A stretch of 5,091 nt of DNA from Synechococcales cyanobacterium 340R_concoct_173_sub (GTDB lineage Bacteria > Cyanobacteriota > Cyanobacteriia > Leptolyngbyales > Leptolyngbyaceae): contig JANXNM010000681.1 in assembly GCA_025354065.1 (NCBI GenBank), positions 1-5,091 of the forward strand, in the 5' to 3' direction. Made by a program: the position numbers and the translations under genes. Positions 1 through 5,091 of this stretch are shown here, piece after piece (the first letter of the stretch is position 1; every line of letters begins with the position of its first letter). The notes under the pieces are model-generated. The model made no database searches. It worked only from the letters and a program-made list of their open reading frames with translations, and had not been told where the DNA came from.

Positions 1-1
1 T

Positions 2-301
2 CCGCAGGGCATTGAGTTTCGGCCTGAAAGTTTTAATTGGTCGGTGATTCAAACGATGTTGTCGAGGGGCGATCGGCGGTTGGCTCCAATGCTTGAAAAG
101 GTTCGGCATTATGGTGAAACGTTGGGCAGTTATCGTCGAGCATTTAAAGATCTCAAAGGCCAGCTTCCAGACATTGATTTTTATGTATATGCAACTTGGC
201 CGCAAGATCAGGTTTTGCCTTGGAGTCATTTGCAAGGACCATTGCCGGTTCAGACGTTGCAGAAACATTTGGCTAGTGCGGTTGGAGTATCTTCCATATG
301 A
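2..301 (+). CDS. C-terminal end of a TIGR03960-type B12-binding radical SAM protein (5' truncated by window edge)
   Basis: The frame is open from the first bases of the window and ends with TGA at 299-301, so this is the last ~99 codons of a longer gene; the internal GTG at 44 is not a credible start. The peptide carries the conserved tail of the TIGR03960 radical SAM family: a GDRR motif (68-79) inside a short helix of the type 'SRGDRRLAPMLEKV', then a segment on 'DFYVYATW' and an LPW motif (215-223) leading to 'LPWSHLQGPLP'. Full-length family members carry a B12-binding domain and a radical SAM core with a CxxxCxxC cluster, all outside this window. The substrate is not established to my knowledge. 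The last six residues (VGVSSI) and the stop codon lie at the edge of an antisense devA-like fragment, so the native C-terminus may have been replaced by a rearrangement. Family recognition is from memory of motifs, not from a search. Confidence 0.8.
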   Translation, partial: PQGIEFRPESFNWSVIQTMLSRGDRRLAPMLEKVRHYGETLGSYRRAFKDLKGQLPDIDFYVYATWPQDQVLPWSHLQGPLPVQTLQKHLASAVGVSSI

Positions 302-351
302 ATCAACCGATCGGCCACATCCAGAATCCGGTTATCATGCGTCACTATCCC
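289..351 (-). pseudogene. devA: Remnant of a DevA-type ABC transporter ATPase (H-loop region only)
   Basis: Read on the minus strand, 345 down to 289 gives VTHDNRILDVADRLIHMED, which matches the H-loop (switch histidine in VTHD) and C-terminal end of DevA-family ATPases, the ATP-binding subunits of DevBCA exporters in cyanobacteria. The codon before it reads Gly-Ile. Further upstream the frame stays open to about 392 (SKLKAVLSA...), but that stretch is AT-rich and no longer looks like DevA. Walker A, the signature motif and Walker B are absent, so only about 20 codons survive. After Glu-Asp the frame runs into the antisense of the radical SAM gene, which marks a junction near 284-289. It cannot be functional. 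It indicates that a devA copy once lay here or that a fragment was inserted. A chance match is unlikely given 19 residues in family order. Confidence 0.65.
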
Positions 352-437
352 AATCGCTGATAATACCGCTTTTAGTTTACTAATAGTTCTATTTATTCAT
401 ATTGAGTTCGCTTCAAAAAATAAGACTCACACGAATT

Positions 438-481
438 AAAAGCGATCGCTTTTCTACACCAGGAATAGAAACAGCGATCGC
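438..481 (-). terminator. Intrinsic terminator of the lectin-peptidase gene, with a stem built from two HIP1 sites
   Basis: On the minus strand, 481 down to 466 reads GCGATCGCTGTTTCTA. It pairs with 456 down to 442 (TAGAAAAGCGATCGC) over 15 base pairs with a single bulged base, leaving a 9-base loop (465-457). The stem is followed directly by TTTT and AATT (441 downward), a U-rich tail in the minus direction. The hairpin begins 46 bases after the stop codon of the gene at 528-1499, a normal terminator position. On the plus strand the stem is followed by AAATTA rather than a T-tract, so it should act mainly on minus-strand transcripts, although it could also slow read-through from the radical SAM gene. 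Confidence 0.72.
442..481. repeat. Two HIP1 (GCGATCGC) octamers, at 442-449 and 474-481
   Basis: Two perfect copies of the cyanobacterial highly iterated palindrome lie 24 bases apart. The first sits in a 16-base perfect palindrome (AAAAGCGATCGCTTTT, 438-453). HIP1 is strongly over-represented in many cyanobacterial genomes and is a useful taxonomic signal here. These are the only two perfect octamers I found in the window. Near matches with a CGATCG core occur around 1610, 2104 and 4950. Here the two sites also form the base of a terminator stem. Confidence 0.9.
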
Positions 482-527
482 AAATTACTTAATACTGAAA
501 CAGTAAGATTGATATGAACAGTGCTTG

Positions 528-1499
528 TTAGAAAATAGATATTGGGTTAATCCATCCGTTTTTTAATGGATCACCACCTTGGTAGCCCCAACCATTATTA
601 AAAGATTGTGTTGCAAATCCAAGATGCAGATGAGAATTGTTTTTCCAATATGCAACCTTACCGATAACATCTCCACGCTTTATAGTCCTACCTACTGGGA
701 CTGATGCATCAATATGACCATAGTAACCATACAATCTAGAATAGCCACCACAGTTCGTATGTTCGATGATTGTAAACCTATTCCAAATATCAAGAGTGCT
801 CGATAGAGTTCGAGCAGTCTTTACCACGCCATCACATGCAGCTTTAACTTCACTTCCTGATGGAACTGCATAGTCAACTCCTGTATGCTTAATATCGTCT
901 CCCTTACCAGCACAAACTCCACCAAACAGGCAGTTTGGATTTTTGGAGTAAGGCACTTCTAAAGGGAATAATGCGCGGCTAACTGGAGTAGATCCAGAAG
1001 ACCAGTTTTGAGCAATTGTTCCATTGCAACCATAGATTTGTAGAGATGTACCCGCAGTCCCGGTCTTTCCATTCTTCACATCCAAACACTTATTACTCAC
1101 GGGATTACGAATTTGGCCTGAACTTGTGACAGTCCACCTCTGTGCAGCTGACCCATTACACGTGTAGAGCCACACAGGTTGTTCATCCTTGTAAATTAGC
1201 CCATTTTGGATATCTAAGCATTTCCCAGAAGCATTTCTAATGGTTTCCCCAGAAATTTGCCATTGCTGCGCTGGACTTCCATTGCAATCCCAAATCTGGA
1301 TCGGCGTACCATCTTTAGAAGTATATCCGTTCTGAACATCCATACATTTACCACCAGCATTTTTGATGGCATTGTAGGAATTTTGGGCTTCAGCAGGTGA
1401 AGGGACAAATACCCCGAAGACTAAAGCAAAAACTGAGAGGGAACTCAAGAATGACAGTGGAGCAAGAAAGAAGTCGAATTTCTTAGGTGGTGATTGCAT
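528..1499 (-). CDS. Secreted ricin-type lectin / M23 (LytM-like) metallopeptidase
   Basis: The 323-residue protein is probably exported and binds and cuts a cell-wall or other glycan-peptide polymer. Residues 1-38 form a signal peptide: KK near the start, a hydrophobic core around 10-32, and an AEA-Q cleavage site after 38. Residues ~41-166 are one ricin-type beta-trefoil of three repeats. Each repeat has a KC(M/L)D(V/I) motif and a QxW motif (78-80, 120-122, 164-166) and a likely disulphide (C52-C72, C94-C114, C138-C158). Residues ~176-323 are an M23 domain with HxxxD (H205, D209) and HxH (H290, H292) plus H262 in a YGHID motif, so the zinc ligands and catalytic histidines are all present. 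Extra cysteines (190, 196, 222, 250) fit an oxidising extracytoplasmic location. By family the domain is an endopeptidase of peptidoglycan cross-bridges or stems, but the true target is unknown. No clear Shine-Dalgarno precedes the ATG. The gene stands alone, diverges from the STAND pair and ends at the HIP1 hairpin. Sugar specificity cannot be read from the sequence. Confidence 0.88.
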   Translation of the reverse strand: MQSPPKKFDFFLAPLSFLSSLSVFALVFGVFVPSPAEAQNSYNAIKNAGGKCMDVQNGYTSKDGTPIQIWDCNGSPAQQWQISGETIRNASGKCLDIQNGLIYKDEQPVWLYTCNGSAAQRWTVTSSGQIRNPVSNKCLDVKNGKTGTAGTSLQIYGCNGTIAQNWSSGSTPVSRALFPLEVPYSKNPNCLFGGVCAGKGDDIKHTGVDYAVPSGSEVKAACDGVVKTARTLSSTLDIWNRFTIIEHTNCGGYSRLYGYYGHIDASVPVGRTIKRGDVIGKVAYWKNNSHLHLGFATQSFNNGWGYQGGDPLKNGWINPISIF

Positions 1500-1654
1500 T
1501 GATTTTAAGTCTTTTGGTTGAAGGTAAATGAATTAATAGACAACAGTTTCTATCCACACAGTAAAATTCAGTGATTTAACGGATGGAAGTGTTCATTTTT
1601 TACTTTCGCTCGATCGCTTGTGTTAGCTTTTGAACTTGAATAAATGGTGTCATG

Positions 1655-1664
1655 GCCTTAAGGC
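1655..1664. repeat. 10-bp perfect palindrome GCCTTAAGGC in the divergent intergenic region
   Basis: GCCTTAAGGC is a perfect 10-base palindrome about 80 bases before the STAND gene start and 156 bases before the lectin-peptidase start. It could be a protein-binding site or part of a decayed repeat, since similar wording (CATG, GCCTTAGT) recurs at 4832-4846. No function can be assigned. The surrounding region 1500-1744 has no open frame I can support. Confidence 0.4.
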
Positions 1665-1680
1665 TTTAGTCAGCACACAA

Positions 1681-1709
1681 TTGTTAGCGGTACAGGGAAA
1701 ACATGTTAT
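1681..1709 (+). promoter_or_regulatory. Weak sigma70-type promoter candidate for the STAND pair
   Basis: TTGTTA (1681-1686) and TGTTAT (1704-1709) are separated by 17 bases and each match 4 of 6 positions of the -35 and -10 consensus. Initiation would fall near 1716, giving a leader of about 30 bases before the ATG at 1745. The region is AT-rich, so matches of this quality occur by chance, and the call rests mainly on position and spacing. Confidence 0.3.
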
Positions 1710-1729
1710 TTTTTGTTAGTCAAGTCAGA

Positions 1730-1739
1730 TAACTAGTTA
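1730..1739. promoter_or_regulatory. Palindrome TAACTAGTTA next to the STAND start codon, possible operator
   Basis: TAACTAGTTA is a perfect 10-base palindrome ending 5 bases before the ATG at 1745. It occupies the place where a Shine-Dalgarno would lie, and no such site is visible there. Its position just downstream of the promoter candidate would suit a repressor site or a leader structure. The STAND protein has a predicted N-terminal HTH-like domain, so self-binding can be imagined but is speculation. Palindromes of this length also arise by chance in AT-rich DNA. Confidence 0.3.
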
Positions 1740-1744
1740 GTTTA

Positions 1745-3355
1745 ATGATTCAGCAGCAATCTAATGGAGACAGTCAGAACTTTGCCGAGGCTCGTCTGGA
1801 TTGGGAGGTAGAGCGTTTAGTTAAGGATCTTGAAGGATTTGAAAAACGTCTACTAACATCAGCAGAAAAACGCAATCTGCAAGCTATGCTACTCGGCTTA
1901 TCTGGATCTCAAGCACAGGAAAGGATGGGAGTCGATAAAAGAAATAGAGGGTTAGATGGCTATTTTACCAAAATCAGGAGAATGGTCGAATCTTTCTTGG
2001 GTTTAGAGAGCAACGCTTTAAGGACATCCTATGATTTCGTTAATGCACTTGGGTCATATCGAAAAGATCAGGAATCCAAGCAAGAATTTGAATTACTTGG
2101 GCACGATCGCCTCTCAATCCCAATAAAAAACGAAAATATTGCTCCTAACACAATATCTACATCGTTTGACTTACTCAGACGAGAATGCGACTTAATCTTA
2201 ACGGAACCCGAGAATATTGATCCACCGACTAATATAGATGAACCTAAATATTTAGAAGATACAGCAGATAGTTTTATAAGAAACAACTCTAATTCTACTA
2301 ATCCTCAATCTATTATTCAACAAGAAATTAATAGAAAACTAGACTTATATGCGAACGTTGCTAGAGAAAAGTTATATGGGGTAGATATATATTTATCTAA
2401 GCTGGAGGAATACTTAAATAATAAAGAAGATTGGTTGATCGGCGTAGTAGGTCAGGGTGGAGTTGGCAAAACTTCTGTAGTTGAGAAGCTAGTTAGAGAG
2501 CATGGAGCAAAGCTAGGTTTTACTGAATTTGCATGGGTTACGGCAAAGAGAACATTTCTACGAATAGAAGATTTATCAAAAGAAAATATCAGCAATTCTT
2601 CTATAAATCTTGCTTCCGTAATTACAAGCATAGCTAATCAGCTACAAATTACTCTACCAACCGATCCAAATATTGATAACTTGCTTGGATATTTATGGAT
2701 TCAGCTTAAGTTAGGTTCATATCTCATTGTTATTGACAACTTAGAAACACTGGATGAAGGTGAGCAACTGCTTCAGGGATTTAATCCATATGGGTATCTT
2801 CCTTCAAGTAAAATAATTTTAACGTCACGCGGTAGACTTCAGCAAAACAATAATCGTATTCGAGAAGTTATTTTAAAAGGCATAGACTTGCAGTCTACTC
2901 TAGCCTTAATAAGGTACAAGGGAGATCATGTTGACCGCGTTGTCACAGCAACCGATGAAGAGCTTCTTCCTATACGTGAGATAAGTGAAGGCATACCACT
3001 TATCATATTACTGGTCGTAAATCTAATAGCAACTAATACTCAATTAAGTCTTGAACAAATTATCGATAGAATAAAAAATGAAAAAAACTTTTTTTCTTAT
3101 CTTTATGAGAAATCATTAGAATCCATTTCAAATGAAGCACTAAATATTTTATACGCTATGTCTGAAATGAGTTCAAATTCGAGCATTTACCATGACAACT
3201 TGAAGGATCTATCTAATCTTAATGATAATGATTTCAACAATTCTGTCTCAGAATTAATACGCTCCTCATTACTAAACAATGTTTCTAGACTTACAGACCA
3301 ACCCAGATATTCAATACATAGTCTTCTTTACGAATTCTTAAAGTTAAATTGTTAA
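1745..3355 (+). CDS. STAND NTPase: N-terminal HTH-like domain plus NB-ARC, no C-terminal sensor
   Basis: The protein has 536 residues. Residues ~37-85 (LTSAEKRNLQAMLLGLSGSQ...) resemble the small HTH-like domain found at the N-terminus of many cyanobacterial NB-ARC proteins. Residues ~108-205 are a polar, Asn/Ser-rich linker. NB-ARC follows: Walker A GQGGVGKT (236-243), FAWVTAKRTF (262-271), Walker B LIVIDN (327-332, D331), sensor-type TSR (360-362) and a GLPL-like GIPL (416-419). A winged-helix segment ends in YSIHSLL (522-528), the MHD-like position, with His525 kept but Ser in place of Asp. Such proteins are cytosolic ATP/ADP switches that oligomerise when a sensor detects a trigger. This one ends only 9 residues after that motif, so the usual repeat sensor is missing from the chain and may come from the next gene, 34 bases downstream. 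An in-frame TAA at 1730-1732 fixes the start near 1745. No classical effector domain is visible. Role in defence or signalling is inferred from the family only. Confidence 0.85.
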   Translation: MIQQQSNGDSQNFAEARLDWEVERLVKDLEGFEKRLLTSAEKRNLQAMLLGLSGSQAQERMGVDKRNRGLDGYFTKIRRMVESFLGLESNALRTSYDFVNALGSYRKDQESKQEFELLGHDRLSIPIKNENIAPNTISTSFDLLRRECDLILTEPENIDPPTNIDEPKYLEDTADSFIRNNSNSTNPQSIIQQEINRKLDLYANVAREKLYGVDIYLSKLEEYLNNKEDWLIGVVGQGGVGKTSVVEKLVREHGAKLGFTEFAWVTAKRTFLRIEDLSKENISNSSINLASVITSIANQLQITLPTDPNIDNLLGYLWIQLKLGSYLIVIDNLETLDEGEQLLQGFNPYGYLPSSKIILTSRGRLQQNNNRIREVILKGIDLQSTLALIRYKGDHVDRVVTATDEELLPIREISEGIPLIILLVVNLIATNTQLSLEQIIDRIKNEKNFFSYLYEKSLESISNEALNILYAMSEMSSNSSIYHDNLKDLSNLNDNDFNNSVSELIRSSLLNNVSRLTDQPRYSIHSLLYEFLKLNC

Positions 3356-3389
3356 ACATCTAATTAACTTCAATTTAAAATCAAAAAAT

Positions 3390-4715
3390 ATGACTACCTT
3401 AGCTGAAAGAAAAGAGATGATTGATCAAAAATTTCATGGCGGTAATAGGAATTTAAGAACCCTTCAATTTCATTTGGATTCTTCAGAAGAAGATACGATT
3501 ATTGATGATGTCTTTGTGTCGATTCAAGACAACTTGAACAATCCTAATGCGTTGGATAAGTGTAATTTAGTTATAAGTAGATTTACTTATAAAGCTATTC
3601 AAACCAACTATTCAGCTAAATGGTTACAGATAATAGAGGAACTAATTACAGCTTATGATAATTTAAGAAGAGAGTTACCATGTCAACTGTATATATCGAA
3701 ATCATCATGTCTAGGGCAATTTCAGACATTCGATAACGAAATTGAAATATGTCTTAAAACGGCTACTTTAGTAAGTAGAAACGACCTAGAAAAGATTGAA
3801 GCTTTAATTAAACTTGCTTATTATTATGATGGGATTGGTAGTTATTCACAAATGGAACAGTCTTTGATCCAGGCTGAATCAATATGTAAGATCTCACTAA
3901 GTGAACATATATACATAGCTGATATATGGTGTGCACTAGGTTGTCTTAAGTTTATTACCTTCGATTTAAATGTTGCCATGAAATATTTTCAGAAATCATT
4001 AGGCGTTTTAAAAAATTTAGACAGGATAAATGATAATTCTATTTCAAAAATTAAATTCGCAAAAACTTATAGTACTTGTTTGCATTACATGGGACGGATA
4101 AAACTTGAGAAACATCAGTTTAAAGAATGTATTGATTTTTATATCCAGTCTGAATGTAAATTAGTCGATTTCTGTAGAGATTATAAGATAACTCAAGATG
4201 TCGGTGCAACAGCTTTCTACCACTTGAGAGTAGCACAGGTACTTGATCTTCTAGGTCTTACTAAGTATGCAGATTATCATTACCAGCAGAGTAAACATTT
4301 CTTTGAAACAGAAAATCCTTATCCTTCTGGATTATCACAGATGACACTTGCCATATCAAAACAGGAGGAACAAATAAAAAAATCTATTGAGGAGAACAGT
4401 AGAATAAGCTATGGCCGTGGTTACTTAATGTCTAGTATAAAACTGTTCGTAATCTATTGTAAGAGCTTAAAATTACACTTAGCTTTCGCACTAATTGTGA
4501 ATATCTTCTTTAAACTCCTAACAGATAAATTGATTAGCTTTAGATATGTACTAATTTTATTAAAACAAATATTCCTGAGTTCCTATGGATTAGGTATTTA
4601 TACTAAGTTGAAGATTGTACAGCTTAAGTTATTGAAATCAAATGAGATATTAACTGTATGTCCATGCCCGGATCCCAAATGCAAAGAACATACCCCTGTT
4701 AAGTCAATACTCTGA
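3390..4715 (+). CDS. TPR-like helical protein with hydrophobic C-terminal segments and a Cys/His tail, partner of the STAND NTPase
   Basis: I do not recognise this 441-residue protein as a named family. Its centre is a run of paired helices resembling degenerate TPRs, at about 134-167, 174-208, 224-257 and 275-306. Each has TPR-like spacing such as AYYYDGIGSYSQMEQSLIQA and YFQKSLGVL. TPR arrays bind protein or peptide partners and are common sensors in STAND proteins. Two hydrophobic stretches follow (~352-377 and ~383-404), which could be membrane-associated or buried helices. The end carries CPCPDPKCKEH (424-434; C424, C426, C431, H434), a possible metal-binding knuckle. The gene lies 34 bases after the NB-ARC gene in the same direction, almost certainly co-transcribed. 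The ATG at 3390 has no visible Shine-Dalgarno. The frame is open from 3348, so it overlaps the end of the upstream gene by 8 bases. A single split gene is the main alternative. Base composition is strongly AT-rich, like its partner. Confidence 0.7.
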   Translation: MTTLAERKEMIDQKFHGGNRNLRTLQFHLDSSEEDTIIDDVFVSIQDNLNNPNALDKCNLVISRFTYKAIQTNYSAKWLQIIEELITAYDNLRRELPCQLYISKSSCLGQFQTFDNEIEICLKTATLVSRNDLEKIEALIKLAYYYDGIGSYSQMEQSLIQAESICKISLSEHIYIADIWCALGCLKFITFDLNVAMKYFQKSLGVLKNLDRINDNSISKIKFAKTYSTCLHYMGRIKLEKHQFKECIDFYIQSECKLVDFCRDYKITQDVGATAFYHLRVAQVLDLLGLTKYADYHYQQSKHFFETENPYPSGLSQMTLAISKQEEQIKKSIEENSRISYGRGYLMSSIKLFVIYCKSLKLHLAFALIVNIFFKLLTDKLISFRYVLILLKQIFLSSYGLGIYTKLKIVQLKLLKSNEILTVCPCPDPKCKEHTPVKSIL

Positions 4716-4773
4716 GCAGTTTTTAAAAAGCTCTAAGCCTCGAACCCTCATTCCACCATTAAGTAAAGTCTTC

Positions 4774-4805
4774 TTTCAAAGTCAGCCTTACCCCTAACTT
4801 TGAAA
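4774..4805. repeat. 9-bp inverted repeat downstream of the STAND pair
   Basis: TTTCAAAGT (4774-4782) and ACTTTGAAA (4797-4805) are perfect inverted copies separated by 14 bases. The hairpin would start 59 bases after the stop codon at 4715. It has no T-tract on either strand and only two G-C pairs, so it is not a typical intrinsic terminator. It may be a mRNA 3' structure or part of a degraded repeat element. Confidence 0.5.
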
Positions 4806-4994
4806 AATTGCTCAATTCTTGAACTTCAAGGCATGAAAGCCTTAGTAGCCGTTCTAAAAAATGTCCGAAGCATTATTAAATAAACAACTTTTTAATCTAT
4901 GAAGCCAAAGCCCTACAACTTTTCAATGTAATGAAAGCACCGAAACAAGGCGATCGTGTAAATCAAGCCTTTGAGCAACGATCATAAGTTTAGA

Positions 4995-5008
4995 TGATAC
5001 TGGTATCA
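4995..5008. promoter_or_regulatory. Inverted repeat TGATAC-TG-GTATCA, possible operator of the downstream gene
   Basis: Two perfect 6-base arms around a 2-base centre end 19 bases before the ATG at 5028 and 6 bases before its ribosome-binding site. This is a common location for an operator bound by a dimeric repressor, including autoregulated toxin-antitoxin genes. The regulator is unknown and the downstream gene is cut by the window edge, so function is inferred from position only. Confidence 0.35.
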
Positions 5009-5014
5009 CGATTT

Positions 5015-5020
5015 AAGGGA
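5015..5020 (+). promoter_or_regulatory. Ribosome binding site AAGGGA
   Basis: AAGGGA lies 7 bases before the ATG at 5028, a good Shine-Dalgarno match and spacing. It is the clearest one in the window and supports that start codon. A second AGGA (5024-5027) is too close to the ATG to be the working site. Confidence 0.55.
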
Positions 5021-5027
5021 TATAGGA

Positions 5028-5091
5028 ATGGCAGTTCTACAATCCGTAGCTGAACTATCGATCGATGATCTTTTGCAGTTAAGTTTTGGAA
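5028..5091 (+). CDS. N-terminus of an unidentified protein (3' truncated by window edge)
   Basis: The frame opens with ATG after a good AAGGGA site and stays open to the end of the window, giving 21 residues: MAVLQSVAELSIDDLLQLSF followed by Gly. I do not recognise it with confidence. The short polar start followed by an amphipathic helix (ELSIDDLLQL) resembles the N-termini of small cyanobacterial proteins often found upstream of toxin-like or nuclease genes. That is only an impression. The operator-like inverted repeat just upstream would fit such a gene. Confidence 0.5.
   Translation, partial: MAVLQSVAELSIDDLLQLSFG

Larger units (their letters stand above)
4716..5027. other. 312-base intergenic spacer with small inverted repeats, no supported gene
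   Basis: I see no convincing gene here. The stretch holds a 9-bp inverted repeat (4774-4805), a 5-bp hairpin AAGGC/GCCTT (4828-4843), a short palindrome (TTGAACTTCAA region, 4819-4829) and an operator-like inverted repeat near the next gene (4995-5008). A stop-bounded frame at 4880-4987 encodes about 35 residues ending MKAPKQGDRVNQAFEQRS. Its wording is less AT-rich than the STAND genes and it may be the decayed end of an older gene, but it has no start signal and I do not recognise it. No hairpin with a T-tract follows the STAND pair, so its terminator is not identified. Confidence 0.5.

Noticed and set aside
298..360. Short ATG frame overlapping the radical SAM stop codon (ATGA)
   Set aside because: It has only 20 codons, and its DNA is explained as the antisense of the devA-like remnant.
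93..383. Open frame of 96 codons on the plus strand overlapping the radical SAM gene
   Set aside because: It is in another frame of a recognisable gene, has no ribosome-binding site, and its peptide shows no domain or coding-like pattern.
493..505. Small hairpin TACTG-AAA-CAGTA just after the lectin-peptidase stop
   Set aside because: The stem is only 5 bp with no T-tract, and the HIP1 hairpin downstream is a far better terminator.
1214..1408. Open frame of 64 codons on the minus strand inside the lectin-peptidase gene
   Set aside because: It lies wholly within a well-supported gene in another frame, and its peptide has no recognisable feature.
2068..2286. Open frame of 72 codons antisense to the NB-ARC gene
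   Set aside because: It falls opposite the low-complexity linker of a real gene, has no start signals and no domain.
4714..4733. GAGC...TTTTTAAAAA...GCTC at the stop codon of the TPR-like gene as a terminator
   Set aside because: The stem is interrupted, A-T rich and not followed by a T-tract on the plus strand.
4833..4883. Plus-strand ATG frame of 16 codons in the right spacer
   Set aside because: It is too short, has no ribosome-binding site and overlaps a hairpin sequence.
1..5091. CRISPR array, tRNA or rRNA genes, transposase
   Set aside because: I found no regularly spaced repeats, no cloverleaf-like sequence with a TTCGA-type arm, no rRNA-like stretch and no transposase motif.

Overview
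The window looks like chromosomal DNA of a cyanobacterium. Three things support this: two perfect GCGATCGC (HIP1) octamers, a 5' gene fragment matching the C-terminus typical of cyanobacterial TIGR03960-type B12-binding radical SAM proteins, and a short remnant of a DevA-type ABC transporter ATPase. No genus can be named from the sequence alone.

Layout. Positions 2-301 (+) hold the 3' end of the radical SAM gene, and its last codons run into an antisense fragment of a devA-like gene (289-351, -). A 226-base gap follows, containing a strong hairpin terminator made from two inverted HIP1 sites (438-481). It serves the next gene, 528-1499 (-), which encodes a secreted protein with three ricin-type lectin repeats followed by an M23 (LytM-like) metallopeptidase domain with its metal ligands intact. 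A 245-base divergent intergenic region with two perfect 10-bp palindromes and a weak promoter candidate leads to a two-gene unit on the + strand. The first gene (1745-3355) is a STAND NTPase with a probable N-terminal HTH-like domain and a complete NB-ARC module. The second (3390-4715) is a helical, TPR-like protein with hydrophobic C-terminal segments and a Cys/His-rich tail. The last 376 bases hold a structured, gene-poor spacer and the start of one more gene (5028 to the window edge).

How the genes may work together. The STAND pair is the most interesting part. The NB-ARC protein stops right after its winged-helix/MHD-like region, where STAND proteins usually continue into a repeat sensor. 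The following gene supplies a TPR-like array, so the pair looks like a STAND switch split over two adjacent genes. The second reading frame is already open 8 bases before the first one ends, so a recent +1 frame break in a single long gene is also possible. Bacterial STAND proteins are often signalling or antiphage components. No nuclease, TIR, protease or similar effector domain is recognisable here, so a defence role is inference only. The pair is visibly richer in A+T than the radical SAM fragment and sits beside a devA scrap and degenerate repeats, which fits an accessory, rearranged region. The lectin-peptidase gene is transcribed away from the pair, and nothing in the sequence links it functionally to them.
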